Assembly (NCBI GenBank): GCA_016791285.1
Contig: JAEUMX010000287.1
Span: 1-13,821, forward strand
Origin: Burkholderiales bacterium
Lineage (GTDB): Bacteria; Pseudomonadota; Gammaproteobacteria; Burkholderiales; JAEUMW01
DNA length: 13,821 bases
Reading direction: 5' to 3'
The notes under the pieces were generated by a model, which was given only the letters and a program-made list of their open reading frames with translations, did no database searches and was not told the DNA's origin. How positions within the stretch are numbered: position 1 is the first letter of the stretch; each line of letters opens with the position of its first letter. Of the stretch, positions 7,653 to 13,821 are shown piece after piece. The position numbers and the translations under genes were made by a program.

Positions 7653-8963
7653 ATGACCCAGCCCGAGAGACATATCCAGCCACCGGGGCCGCCCGAGCCG
7701 GTCGACATCGCGTTCGCCGAAGACGCCATCGCACGCCTGATGGCGATGTTCGACGCGCACGGGGACTTCTTCCGCTTCCACAATCCGGCCACCCGCAGCC
7801 ATGTCTACGTGCTCACCCACCCCGAGCACGCGAAACAGGTACTGATCACGCACTACAAGAACTTCGTGAAGGGTTTCGGCATCGACCGGGTCAAGATTCT
7901 GCTGGGCCACGGCATCATGACGAGCGAAGGCGACTTCTGGCACCGCCAGCGGCGCATGATCCAGCCGGCGTTTCATCGCACGATCCTCTCGCGCTTTCTG
8001 CCGATGGTGCGCGAACGCAATGTGCAACTGCGCGATGCGTGGCGCGAGCTGGCGCGTGCGGGGTCTACCATCAACGTCGACGAGGACACGAGCGTCATGA
8101 CTCTCGCGCTGGTGCTCGATTCCATCTTCAGCGAGGATCTCGACCGCATCGTCGCGGAGCACGGCTCGAACCCGTTTCTGCTGGTCACCGAAGAATCCGC
8201 GCGCAATCTCCAGTTTGCCGCGCGCTTTCGCGCGCTGGGCGAGGTCATCCTGGACACGATCGAGCGGCGCCGGCGCGAGGATCGACGCCCCTTCGACCTG
8301 ATGTCGATGCTGATGGACGCGCGCGATCGCACGACCGGTGATGCGATGAGCGACCGCGAACTGCTCGACGAGATCATGACCCTCATCATCGCGGGTCACG
8401 AGACCACGGCGAGCGCCCTGACCTGGACCTGGTACCTCCTCTCGCAGCACCCGGATGCGGCGGCCCGACTGCGGCAGGAGGTCGCCAGTCTGCCGGAAGA
8501 CATGCCGATGACGGTGGAGAACGTGCAGCAGCTCGTCTACACGCGCCAGGTGATCGAGGAGTCGCTGCGCCTCTATCCGCCGGGCTGGCTGCTCACGCGC
8601 AAGGCGCTCGTCCCGGTCGAAATCGGCGGCTACGAGATCGAGGCGGGCGCGCACGTGTTCGTCGCGCCGTACATGGTGCACCGGCACCCGGACTTCTGGC
8701 CCGACCCCGAGCGCTTCGACCCCGAACGCTTCGCCCCGGGCGCGGACGAGGGCCGTCACATGTGCGCCTATATCCCGTTCGGTGCCGGTCCCCGGCGCTG
8801 CATCGGAGAACAACTCGCCCTCCTCGAGATGCAGATCCACTTTTTCGTCATGGCGCGCGAGTTCGATCTGGCGTACCTCGGCGACACGCCGCCGGCGCTC
8901 GAGCCACAGGTCAACCTGCGACCGCGGGAAGCCATCCACATGCGGCCGTTGGCGCGGTCGTGA
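7653..8963 (+). CDS. Cytochrome P450
   Basis: Soluble, complete P450 of 436 residues, expected to be a haem monooxygenase. Hallmarks: I-helix oxygen-activation motif AGHETT (247-252), ExxR as E303-R306 in EESLRLYPP, the meander segment FDPERFAP, and the haem loop FGAGPRRCIGEQ with the thiolate ligand Cys383. The C-helix motif WHRQRRMIQPAFH (about 94-106) and AGHETTASALTW resemble P450s of the fatty-acid-oxidising, eukaryote-like branch (CYP102/CYP110/CYP4-like) more than the CYP101/107 type; this is judged by eye. There is no signal peptide, no N-terminal anchor and no fused reductase, and no ferredoxin or reductase gene is in the window. ATG 7653 is chosen; GTG 7650 and GTG 7614 are in frame but have no better ribosome binding site. 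Its TGA shares a base with the start of the ligase gene, so the two are translationally coupled. The likely substrate is therefore a fatty acid, free or carrier-bound. Confidence 0.95.
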   Translation: MTQPERHIQPPGPPEPVDIAFAEDAIARLMAMFDAHGDFFRFHNPATRSHVYVLTHPEHAKQVLITHYKNFVKGFGIDRVKILLGHGIMTSEGDFWHRQRRMIQPAFHRTILSRFLPMVRERNVQLRDAWRELARAGSTINVDEDTSVMTLALVLDSIFSEDLDRIVAEHGSNPFLLVTEESARNLQFAARFRALGEVILDTIERRRREDRRPFDLMSMLMDARDRTTGDAMSDRELLDEIMTLIIAGHETTASALTWTWYLLSQHPDAAARLRQEVASLPEDMPMTVENVQQLVYTRQVIEESLRLYPPGWLLTRKALVPVEIGGYEIEAGAHVFVAPYMVHRHPDFWPDPERFDPERFAPGADEGRHMCAYIPFGAGPRRCIGEQLALLEMQIHFFVMAREFDLAYLGDTPPALEPQVNLRPREAIHMRPLARS

Positions 8964-10963
8964 TGAATCAACCCTCTTCCTATCGACTCCTCGAGATGAA
9001 ACACGACACCCTGGTCGCCGCCCTCGACGCCGCCCGCAAGACCGCCTTGGGCATCACCTACATCGAGGGCGAGCACAACGAGACCACCGTTTCCTACGCG
9101 CAGATTTTCGAGCGCGCGCTGGCGCTGCTGCACCACTTCCAGGCGAAAGGGGCGGGGCCGGGTGCGCACATGATCCTGCTGCTCGCGTCCAACGAGCAAT
9201 TCATCGACGCCTTCTGGGCCTGCCAGCTGGGCCGCATCGTCGCCGTGCCGATCGCGGTCGGCAACAACGAGGAGCAGCGCATGCGGCTGCTGCACGTCGC
9301 CGAGCGTCTGGGCGATCCCTTTCTGTGCTCGGGCGAGAAGATCTTCGAGCGCTACCGCACGTTCGGCGAGAGCGTGGGACTTGCCGCGCAGGCGGACAAG
9401 CTCGCAGCACGCGCCGTCTATCTCGATCGGCTCGAGGACAGCGGCGCGCGCGGCAAGCGCGAGGCAGTGCAACGCGATGACGTCGCGATGATCCAGTTCT
9501 CCTCCGGATCGACGAGCAGCCCGAAGGGCGTGCAGCTTACCCACCGCAACATCACCGCGAACCTGGACGGCATCGTCACCGCGACGGGTTTCTCGACCCA
9601 GGACGCGACCCTGTCGTGGATGCCGCTCACTCACGATATGGGGCTGATCGGATTCCACCTGACACCGGTTTCCCTGAGCCTCGAACAACACCTCCTGCCG
9701 ACCGAGCTGTTCGTCCGCCGCCCCTTGCTGTGGATGAAGAAAGCCACGGAAAAGCGCGCGACCGTTCTGGGCTCCCCCAACTTCGGCTACCGCCATTTCC
9801 TGCGTGCGTTCGATCACGCGAAGTCCGGTGATCTGGACCTCTCGCGGGTGCGCATCATCATGAACGGCGCCGAACCCATCTCACCGGATCTGTGCGGCGA
9901 GTTCAACACGGCGCTGGCTGCCAGCGGCCTGAGGGCGTCGGCAATCTTTCCGGTCTACGGGTTGGCGGAAGCGAGTGTCGCGGTCACGTTTCCGCCGCTC
10001 GATCGCGAGATCCAGATCATGGCGGTCGACCGCGAGTCGCTGGTGATCGGCTCGCCGGTGAGATTGCTGGACGCCGACGACCCGAAGGCGATGCGCCTCG
10101 TCAAGGTGGGCAGTCCCATCAAGCACGTCGGGCTGCGCATTCGTGACGATGGAGGGGCGGTGTTGTCCGAGGGCAGCGTCGGTCACATCGAGATCCGCGG
10201 CGACAACGTCACCATCGGCTACTACTCGGGCACGCAGGGTGACGGCGTCGAGTTCACGGAGGACGGCTGGCTCGACACCGGCGACATCGGTTTCGTGCAC
10301 CAGGGTGAACTGGTCATCACCGGCCGCGCCAAGGACATCATCTTCTCCGGCGGGCAGAACCACTTTCCGCAGGATCTCGAGGCGCTGGTCGAGTCGATTC
10401 CCCAAGTCGGACCCGGCAAGGCTGCGCTCTGTGGTGTGCGCGTTGCCAACGCGTCGGCCGACGACGTGGTGGCATTCATCCTTCACCGCAAGAGTCTGGA
10501 AGAGTTCCTGCCGATTGCGCAGAGCGTGCGCACGCGCATCGCGGCGGGCGCGGGGGTCACGCTCTCCCATGTGGTGCCGGTGCCTCAGATTTCAAAGACC
10601 ACGAGCGGGAAGCTGCAGCGCTTCCTGCTGCGGGACCGTTATCTCGCCGGAGAGTTCGACGCGGACATGGCCGGCCTCGCCGCCCTCGAACCGCAACGCA
10701 GCGCAGCCGATCAGCATCCTGCCGGCGCGATCGAGCAGGAACTGTTGGCGATTGCGCGCGAGCTCATTCCCGGGCGCGAGATCGGCGTCAACGACAACAT
10801 CTTCGAACTCGGCACGAGCTCGCTCGTGCTCGCCCAGATCCATGAGCGGATCGAGGAGAAGTGGCCCGATCAGCTCGCGATCACCGATCTCTTCGACTAT
10901 CCGACCATCGGCAAGCTGGCAGCCTACCTCGAATCGCGCACCGGCCAGCCCGTGATCACATAG
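8963..10963 (+). CDS. Fatty-acyl-AMP ligase (FAAL-like) with C-terminal acyl carrier domain
   Basis: Two-part protein of 666 residues. Residues about 1-575 are an ANL-family adenylating enzyme: P-loop FSSGSTSSPKG (179-189), WMPLTHDMGLIG, YGLAEA (332-337), DTGD (438-441), hinge region TGRAKDIIFSGGQNHFPQDLE and catalytic Lys550 in SKTTSGKLQ. The MPLTHDMGLIG block, the GQNHFPQDLE form of the A8 region, and extra residues after YGLAEA (about 350-385, with VKVGSP) resemble FAALs, which make acyl-adenylates and pass the chain to a carrier, rather than CoA ligases. Residues about 592-660 form a phosphopantetheine-binding domain, FELGTSSLVLAQ, with Ser620 the expected attachment site. The protein can thus activate a fatty acid and load it onto itself. 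The ATG overlaps the P450 stop (TGATG) and has no strong ribosome binding site of its own. No condensation, ketosynthase or reductase domain is present. Chain length and acceptor are unknown. Confidence 0.93.
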   Translation: MNQPSSYRLLEMKHDTLVAALDAARKTALGITYIEGEHNETTVSYAQIFERALALLHHFQAKGAGPGAHMILLLASNEQFIDAFWACQLGRIVAVPIAVGNNEEQRMRLLHVAERLGDPFLCSGEKIFERYRTFGESVGLAAQADKLAARAVYLDRLEDSGARGKREAVQRDDVAMIQFSSGSTSSPKGVQLTHRNITANLDGIVTATGFSTQDATLSWMPLTHDMGLIGFHLTPVSLSLEQHLLPTELFVRRPLLWMKKATEKRATVLGSPNFGYRHFLRAFDHAKSGDLDLSRVRIIMNGAEPISPDLCGEFNTALAASGLRASAIFPVYGLAEASVAVTFPPLDREIQIMAVDRESLVIGSPVRLLDADDPKAMRLVKVGSPIKHVGLRIRDDGGAVLSEGSVGHIEIRGDNVTIGYYSGTQGDGVEFTEDGWLDTGDIGFVHQGELVITGRAKDIIFSGGQNHFPQDLEALVESIPQVGPGKAALCGVRVANASADDVVAFILHRKSLEEFLPIAQSVRTRIAAGAGVTLSHVVPVPQISKTTSGKLQRFLLRDRYLAGEFDADMAGLAALEPQRSAADQHPAGAIEQELLAIARELIPGREIGVNDNIFELGTSSLVLAQIHERIEEKWPDQLAITDLFDYPTIGKLAAYLESRTGQPVIT

Positions 10964-11006
10964 GGCCTTTCCGGGCACACTGCATTCGTGGGTGGACAGA
11001 CCCTGG

Positions 11007-11858
11007 TCAACCGTAGAGCGGCTTCTTGTACTTCCACTTGTTGTAGACCCACAGCCAGTCCTCGGGGGACTCCAGCACCAGCCCTTCGAGGGCGAGCACA
11101 TAACGCTCGACCACCGGGTAGCCGCCGCTGCCGTAGGGCGGCAGCGCGAGCTCCGATATGTGCGCCTCGTAGTACCCGCGGGCGCGCCGGCGCATCGCGA
11201 CGAAATAGACGGGGGCGCGGGTCATGCGCGCGATCTTGTCGGCGCCGATGAAAAACGCGGTGTCGCGCCCCAGGAATTTCGCCCAGACCTTTTGCTCTTC
11301 CTTGAGCGGCGTCTGGTCCGCGTTCATGACCAATCCCACCGCCTGACCCTTGCGCTGGATGATCGCGGCCACGAAGTTCTCGGGTGCGATGAGCGTGCCG
11401 CCGAAGCGTCCGCGCGCCTGTCGCATGACGTCGTCGAACGGGTCGTGGGCGAGCGGCTTGTAGACCACGTCAAGCGGGAAAGGCAGGCGCAGACAGGCAG
11501 CGAGCAGCAGCCACTCCCAGTTGCACTGGTGCGCGGTGAGAATGACCATGGGCTGCTTGAGTTTCGCGTATTCGAGCAGCGGTTCCAGATTCTGCAGATC
11601 GACCCGGCGCAGGATGTCATCGTCGCGCATGGTGATGCCTTTCAGCATCTCGATCAGGACCTCGGAGAAATTGCGGAAGTTGCGCTTCGCGAGTGCAACG
11701 ATCTCCGCCTCAGACTTTTGGGGAAAGCACTGCTGCAGGTTGTCGAAGAGGACGTGCTTGCGATGCCCCAGCAGGTGGTACGTGACGAAGTACACGAGCG
11801 GCGCGAACAGGTACAGCACCGGCAACGGCAGGCGCGACAGGAGCTTGAGCAGGAACAA
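11007..11858 (-). CDS. LpxL/HtrB-like lysophospholipid/lipid A acyltransferase
   Basis: Acyltransferase of 283 residues in the LpxL/HtrB superfamily, whose members transfer acyl chains, usually from acyl-ACP, to lipid A precursors or other lipids at the inner membrane. An N-terminal membrane anchor (about 11-30, LPLPVLYLFAPLVYFV) is followed by FDNLQQCFP (38-46), the catalytic HX4E motif HQCNWE (His110, Glu115), RGRFGG (149-154) and NADQTP (179-184). The C-terminal motif reads PEDWLWVYNKWK (265-276), whereas classical lipid A enzymes usually have His-Arg-Arg near WVYNKWK; this suggests a different acceptor. The only usable start is TTG 11858: an in-frame TAG lies upstream and the next Met is residue 71. 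It converges on the FAAL-ACP gene with 43 bases between stops and diverges from the PPTase gene. Whether it makes lipid A or uses the neighbouring loaded ACP is open. Confidence 0.9.
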   Translation of the reverse strand: MFLLKLLSRLPLPVLYLFAPLVYFVTYHLLGHRKHVLFDNLQQCFPQKSEAEIVALAKRNFRNFSEVLIEMLKGITMRDDDILRRVDLQNLEPLLEYAKLKQPMVILTAHQCNWEWLLLAACLRLPFPLDVVYKPLAHDPFDDVMRQARGRFGGTLIAPENFVAAIIQRKGQAVGLVMNADQTPLKEEQKVWAKFLGRDTAFFIGADKIARMTRAPVYFVAMRRRARGYYEAHISELALPPYGSGGYPVVERYVLALEGLVLESPEDWLWVYNKWKYKKPLYG

Positions 11859-11912
11859 GCGGCTTCTTCTCTTGTAGGGGAAACGGGACTACCGGGATCG
11901 CGACTGCCGGCC

Positions 11913-11920
11913 ATTATAAT
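11913..11920. promoter_or_regulatory. Symmetric TATAAT element, putative bidirectional promoter
   Basis: The 8-bp palindrome ATTATAAT contains a perfect TATAAT -10 on both strands (11915-11920 on +, 11918-11913 on -), in otherwise GC-rich DNA between the divergent acyltransferase and PPTase genes. Predicted starts give about a 27-base leader for the PPTase-serB transcript and about 48 bases for the acyltransferase. No consensus -35 is visible on either side. Confidence 0.5.
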
Positions 11921-11953
11921 CGAGGCATCCTCCGGTTTCCGCCTGCGAACTTC

Positions 11954-12739
11954 GTGCTGCCGCCCCTCGCATTGCCCGATGCCGACGTGCACCTCTGGCT
12001 GTTTCCGCTCGACGCGGCGGCCGAGACCATCGCCGTGCTGAGCGCATATCTTGCCCCTGGCGAGCAGGAACGGGCGGCGCGCTTTCGCCACGCCGGCGAT
12101 GTGCGGCGTTATCGGGTGGCGCGCGGGGCGTTGCGTGTGCTGCTCGCGCGGTATCTGGGCGAGGCTCCGGGTGCGATCCGCTTCGTGTACGGACGCCACG
12201 GCAAGCCTGCGCTGGCTCCGGAGCCCGCGCACGTCGATCTTCAGTTCAATCTCTCGCACAGCGGCGATGTCGCGCTCGCCGCGTTCTGCATCGGCCGTTC
12301 GATCGGCGTCGACCTCGAACGAGCCGACCGAGCGGTCGACGCGCTGGCGCTCGCCGGCCGCTACGGCTCGGTGCGCGAGCGAGCCATGCTGGAGGCGCTC
12401 GATCCTGGCGCGCGGTCGCGTCGCTTCATCGAACTGTGGACCTGCAAGGAGGCGTGGCTCAAGGCGACCGGACTCGGGATCACGGCGGGTCTCGCCAATG
12501 TGGACATCGAGCTCTCGGGAGCACGGCCCCGGGTCCTGCGCTTGCCGGAAGGGGAGGGCCCTGCCAGCGACTGGTCGCTCGCGGTCGTTGCAGCCGCGGT
12601 CGATCTCGCGGCTGCGGTGGCGCTGCGCGACCCGAACCACGAGATCGGTGATGTCGCGGATCGGCACGCGGCTCCCTTGGTCCCGGGGCTCGTTGCAGAG
12701 TGTCTGAGCCTCACCCTGCGGGCGCGGAGTCGTCAATGA
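11954..12739 (+). CDS. 4'-phosphopantetheinyl transferase, Sfp/HetI type
   Basis: Protein of 261 residues that transfers phosphopantetheine from CoA to a serine of carrier proteins. Motifs in order: RHGKPAL (81-87), FNLSHSGD (98-105), IGVDLER (117-123, with metal ligands Asp120 and Glu122) and WTCKEAWLKATGLG (162-175, with Glu166 and Lys170). Length and the two-lobed arrangement fit the Sfp class, which serves secondary-metabolite carrier proteins, rather than the short AcpS class. The last 40 or so residues (after NHEIGDV) are a variable tail. The start is GTG 11954 with no clear ribosome binding site. Its stop overlaps the serB start in ATGA. An obvious client in the window is Ser620 of the ligase-ACP protein, though it may also serve carriers elsewhere in the genome. 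Confidence 0.94.
   Translation: MLPPLALPDADVHLWLFPLDAAAETIAVLSAYLAPGEQERAARFRHAGDVRRYRVARGALRVLLARYLGEAPGAIRFVYGRHGKPALAPEPAHVDLQFNLSHSGDVALAAFCIGRSIGVDLERADRAVDALALAGRYGSVRERAMLEALDPGARSRRFIELWTCKEAWLKATGLGITAGLANVDIELSGARPRVLRLPEGEGPASDWSLAVVAAAVDLAAAVALRDPNHEIGDVADRHAAPLVPGLVAECLSLTLRARSRQ
12726..12729 (+). promoter_or_regulatory. Ribosome binding site fixing the serB start
   Basis: GGAG lies six bases before ATG 12736 and inside the end of the PPTase gene. It supports this start over the in-frame GTG at 12700. Confidence 0.6.
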
Positions 12740-13566
12740 ACCTCATCGTTCAGGGGCTCGAGGTCTACACCCGCGACCTCAAGGAGATCGCGAAGCTCGC
12801 ACGCGCATCGGGGATCGAGCGTGTCGGCGATGAAGCGTTCCGGCTGCGCGATGCGCAACCGGCGTCAGGGATTGCAGCCTACTGCGAGGCAGCGCGGCTC
12901 GATCACGCGTTCGTGCCTGAATCCGTGCGGCTCGCCGACTTCGGGCTCGTGGCGATGGACATGGATTCCACCCTCATCACGATCGAGTGCATCGACGAAC
13001 TTGCCGACCTCGCCGGAAGGGAGTCGGAAGTCGGTCCGATCACTGCTGCCGCCATGCGTGGCGAGCTCGACTTCGCGGAAAGTCTCAAGCAGCGGGTCGC
13101 ACTGCTCGCGGGGCTCGGCGAGGACGCGCTCGAGCGCGTCTACACCGAGCGCCTCGCGCTCACCCCGGGAGCGGAGAGCATGCTCGCGGCGATGCACGAC
13201 CGAGGCATCCGCACGCTGCTCGTCTCGGGCGGCTTTACGTACTTCACCGATCGCCTACGGGAGCGGCTCGGGCTCGACTGCGCGCGCGGCACGGCCCTCG
13301 AGATCGAGGATGGCAAAATCACGGGCCGGCTTGTGGGCGAGATCGTCGATGCTGCGCGGAAGGCGCGCGCCATGCGCGAGGTGCGCGACGCGCTGGGGCT
13401 CGCGACGGGACGCGTGCTCGCGATCGGCGACGGCGCAAACGACCTCGCGCTCATGGCCGAAGCGGGTTTCAGCATCGCGTTCCACGCCAAGCCGGCGGTC
13501 AAGGCGCGAGCGACTTACGCCCTCGACTTCGTGGGGCTGGACGGGGTGGTCAATCTGTTCGCCTGA
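12736..13566 (+). CDS. serB: Phosphoserine phosphatase SerB
   Basis: HAD-superfamily enzyme of 276 residues that hydrolyses O-phospho-L-serine to serine, the last step of serine biosynthesis; cytoplasmic and Mg-dependent. HAD motif I is DMDST (Asp75 nucleophile, Asp77 acid/base), motif II is SGGFTYF (164-170), motif III has Lys209 (ARKAR) and motif IV is GDGANDL (231-237). An N-terminal ACT-like region of about 70 residues precedes the HAD core, shorter than in E. coli SerB (322 residues). ATG 12736 overlaps the PPTase stop by 4 bases (ATGA), so translation is probably coupled. No intrinsic terminator is visible downstream. The pairing with a PPTase gene is unusual metabolically and may simply reflect transcriptional packing. 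Confidence 0.96.
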   Translation: MNLIVQGLEVYTRDLKEIAKLARASGIERVGDEAFRLRDAQPASGIAAYCEAARLDHAFVPESVRLADFGLVAMDMDSTLITIECIDELADLAGRESEVGPITAAAMRGELDFAESLKQRVALLAGLGEDALERVYTERLALTPGAESMLAAMHDRGIRTLLVSGGFTYFTDRLRERLGLDCARGTALEIEDGKITGRLVGEIVDAARKARAMREVRDALGLATGRVLAIGDGANDLALMAEAGFSIAFHAKPAVKARATYALDFVGLDGVVNLFA

Positions 13567-13728
13567 CAACACCCGGCCGCCGAGTCCGAGCCGTCGCCCG
13601 CCGTGCGATCCTGGATCCCGGGAGCAAAACGCAAGACCCCGCTCGCTATGGTAAGGCCCTTGCGCCAACAACTCGACTCACCTTAGTCTCTTATCACTGA
13701 AGAGTTGACGATTTTGGCAAAGAATTTG
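13567..13728. other. Non-coding stretch after serB with AT-rich end
   Basis: About 160 bases between the convergent ends of serB and the right-edge gene. The first half is GC-rich; from about 13660 the composition becomes clearly more AT-rich (TTAGTCTCTTATCACTGA, AGAGTTGACGATTTTGG). No RNA gene and no strong hairpin with a T-run is seen. Confidence 0.5.
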
Positions 13729-13821
13729 TCATCGTGCGGCTGCCAGAGCGGGGAGGATTTGGAACTGGGTGAGCGAGCATGCTGCGGCGATGGCAGCGCG
13801 CCCCAGGCGCGTGAGGTAGTA
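13729..13821 (-). CDS. C-terminal end of an unidentified protein, cut by window edge
   Basis: An open minus-strand frame enters from the right edge and ends at TGA 13731-13729, giving the last 30 residues of a protein. It contains YYLTRLGRAAIAAACSL followed by TQFQILPALAAAR. The Y-LT--GR pattern followed by a hydrophobic helix resembles a winged-helix-type tail that I associate with hypothetical proteins near mobile elements, but this is a recollection, not a demonstrated match. Its stop codon coincides with the change to AT-richer DNA. With so little sequence, chance openness in GC-rich DNA cannot be excluded. Confidence 0.4.
   Translation of the reverse strand, partial: YYLTRLGRAAIAAACSLTQFQILPALAAAR

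Noticed and set aside
7563..8939. Minus-strand open frame of 458 codons opposite the P450
   Set aside because: A shadow of the P450 codon pattern; no motifs and no independent start signal.
10964..11006. Bidirectional intrinsic terminator between the convergent ligase-ACP and acyltransferase genes
   Set aside because: The best hairpin is only a 4-bp GACC/GGTC stem and there is no T-run on either strand.
12700..12735. Upstream GTG start for serB
   Set aside because: The ATG at 12736 has a GGAG six bases before it and an ATGA overlap with the upstream gene; the extra 12 residues do not look like family sequence.
13609..13623. Hairpin TCCTGG-ATC-CCGGGA downstream of serB as a terminator
   Set aside because: Short 6-bp stem with a G-T pair, a 3-base loop and no following T-run.
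1..13821. CRISPR arrays, tRNA/rRNA genes, complete insertion sequences
   Set aside because: Looked for regular repeats, cloverleaf-like segments and transposase motifs on both strands; none found.

Overview
The window is uniformly GC-rich chromosomal DNA (roughly two thirds G+C by eye) with strong G/C third-position bias and several GTG/TTG starts. Gene content (a proteobacterial-type MoxR ATPase, an AttEFGH-type ABC transporter, RhlE, SirB1, SerB) points to a proteobacterium, most likely a betaproteobacterium. The taxonomic call is an inference from protein style; no rRNA or tRNA is present to test it.

Layout, left to right. (1) 1-587 (-): 5' part of a MoxR-family AAA+ ATPase gene whose 3' end lies beyond the left edge. 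(2) 694-5009 (+): a tight three-gene ABC transporter operon of AttEFGH type: LolD-like ATPase, one long FtsX/MacB-like permease that looks like AttF and AttG fused, and an exported AttH/CrtC-like lipocalin-fold protein. (3) 5026-7343 (-): rhlE DEAD-box RNA helicase followed by a SirB1-type transglutaminase-like/TPR protein. (4) 7653-10963 (+): a cytochrome P450 whose stop codon overlaps the start of a fatty-acyl-AMP-ligase-like enzyme carrying its own C-terminal acyl carrier domain. (5) 11007-11858 (-): an LpxL/HtrB-like acyltransferase, convergent with the ligase. (6) 11954-13566 (+): an Sfp-type phosphopantetheinyl transferase overlapping serB (phosphoserine phosphatase) by 4 bases. (7) 13567-13821: a short, more AT-rich non-coding stretch and the last 30 codons of an unidentified minus-strand gene that runs off the right edge.

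The most interesting part is about 7.6-12.7 kb. In roughly 5 kb it holds the parts for activating a fatty acid and loading it onto a carrier (ligase-ACP), modifying the chain (P450), transferring it from an acyl-ACP (LpxL-like enzyme), and activating the carrier (PPTase). No PKS condensing enzyme or NRPS module is visible. I propose a small, possibly undescribed acyl-lipid tailoring pathway; its product and the cooperation of the parts are inferences. Both of the tightest divergent gene pairs (moxR/attE-like and acyltransferase/PPTase) have a self-complementary -10-like sequence between them, suggesting symmetric bidirectional promoters. No CRISPR array, complete mobile element, RNA gene or convincing intrinsic terminator was seen.
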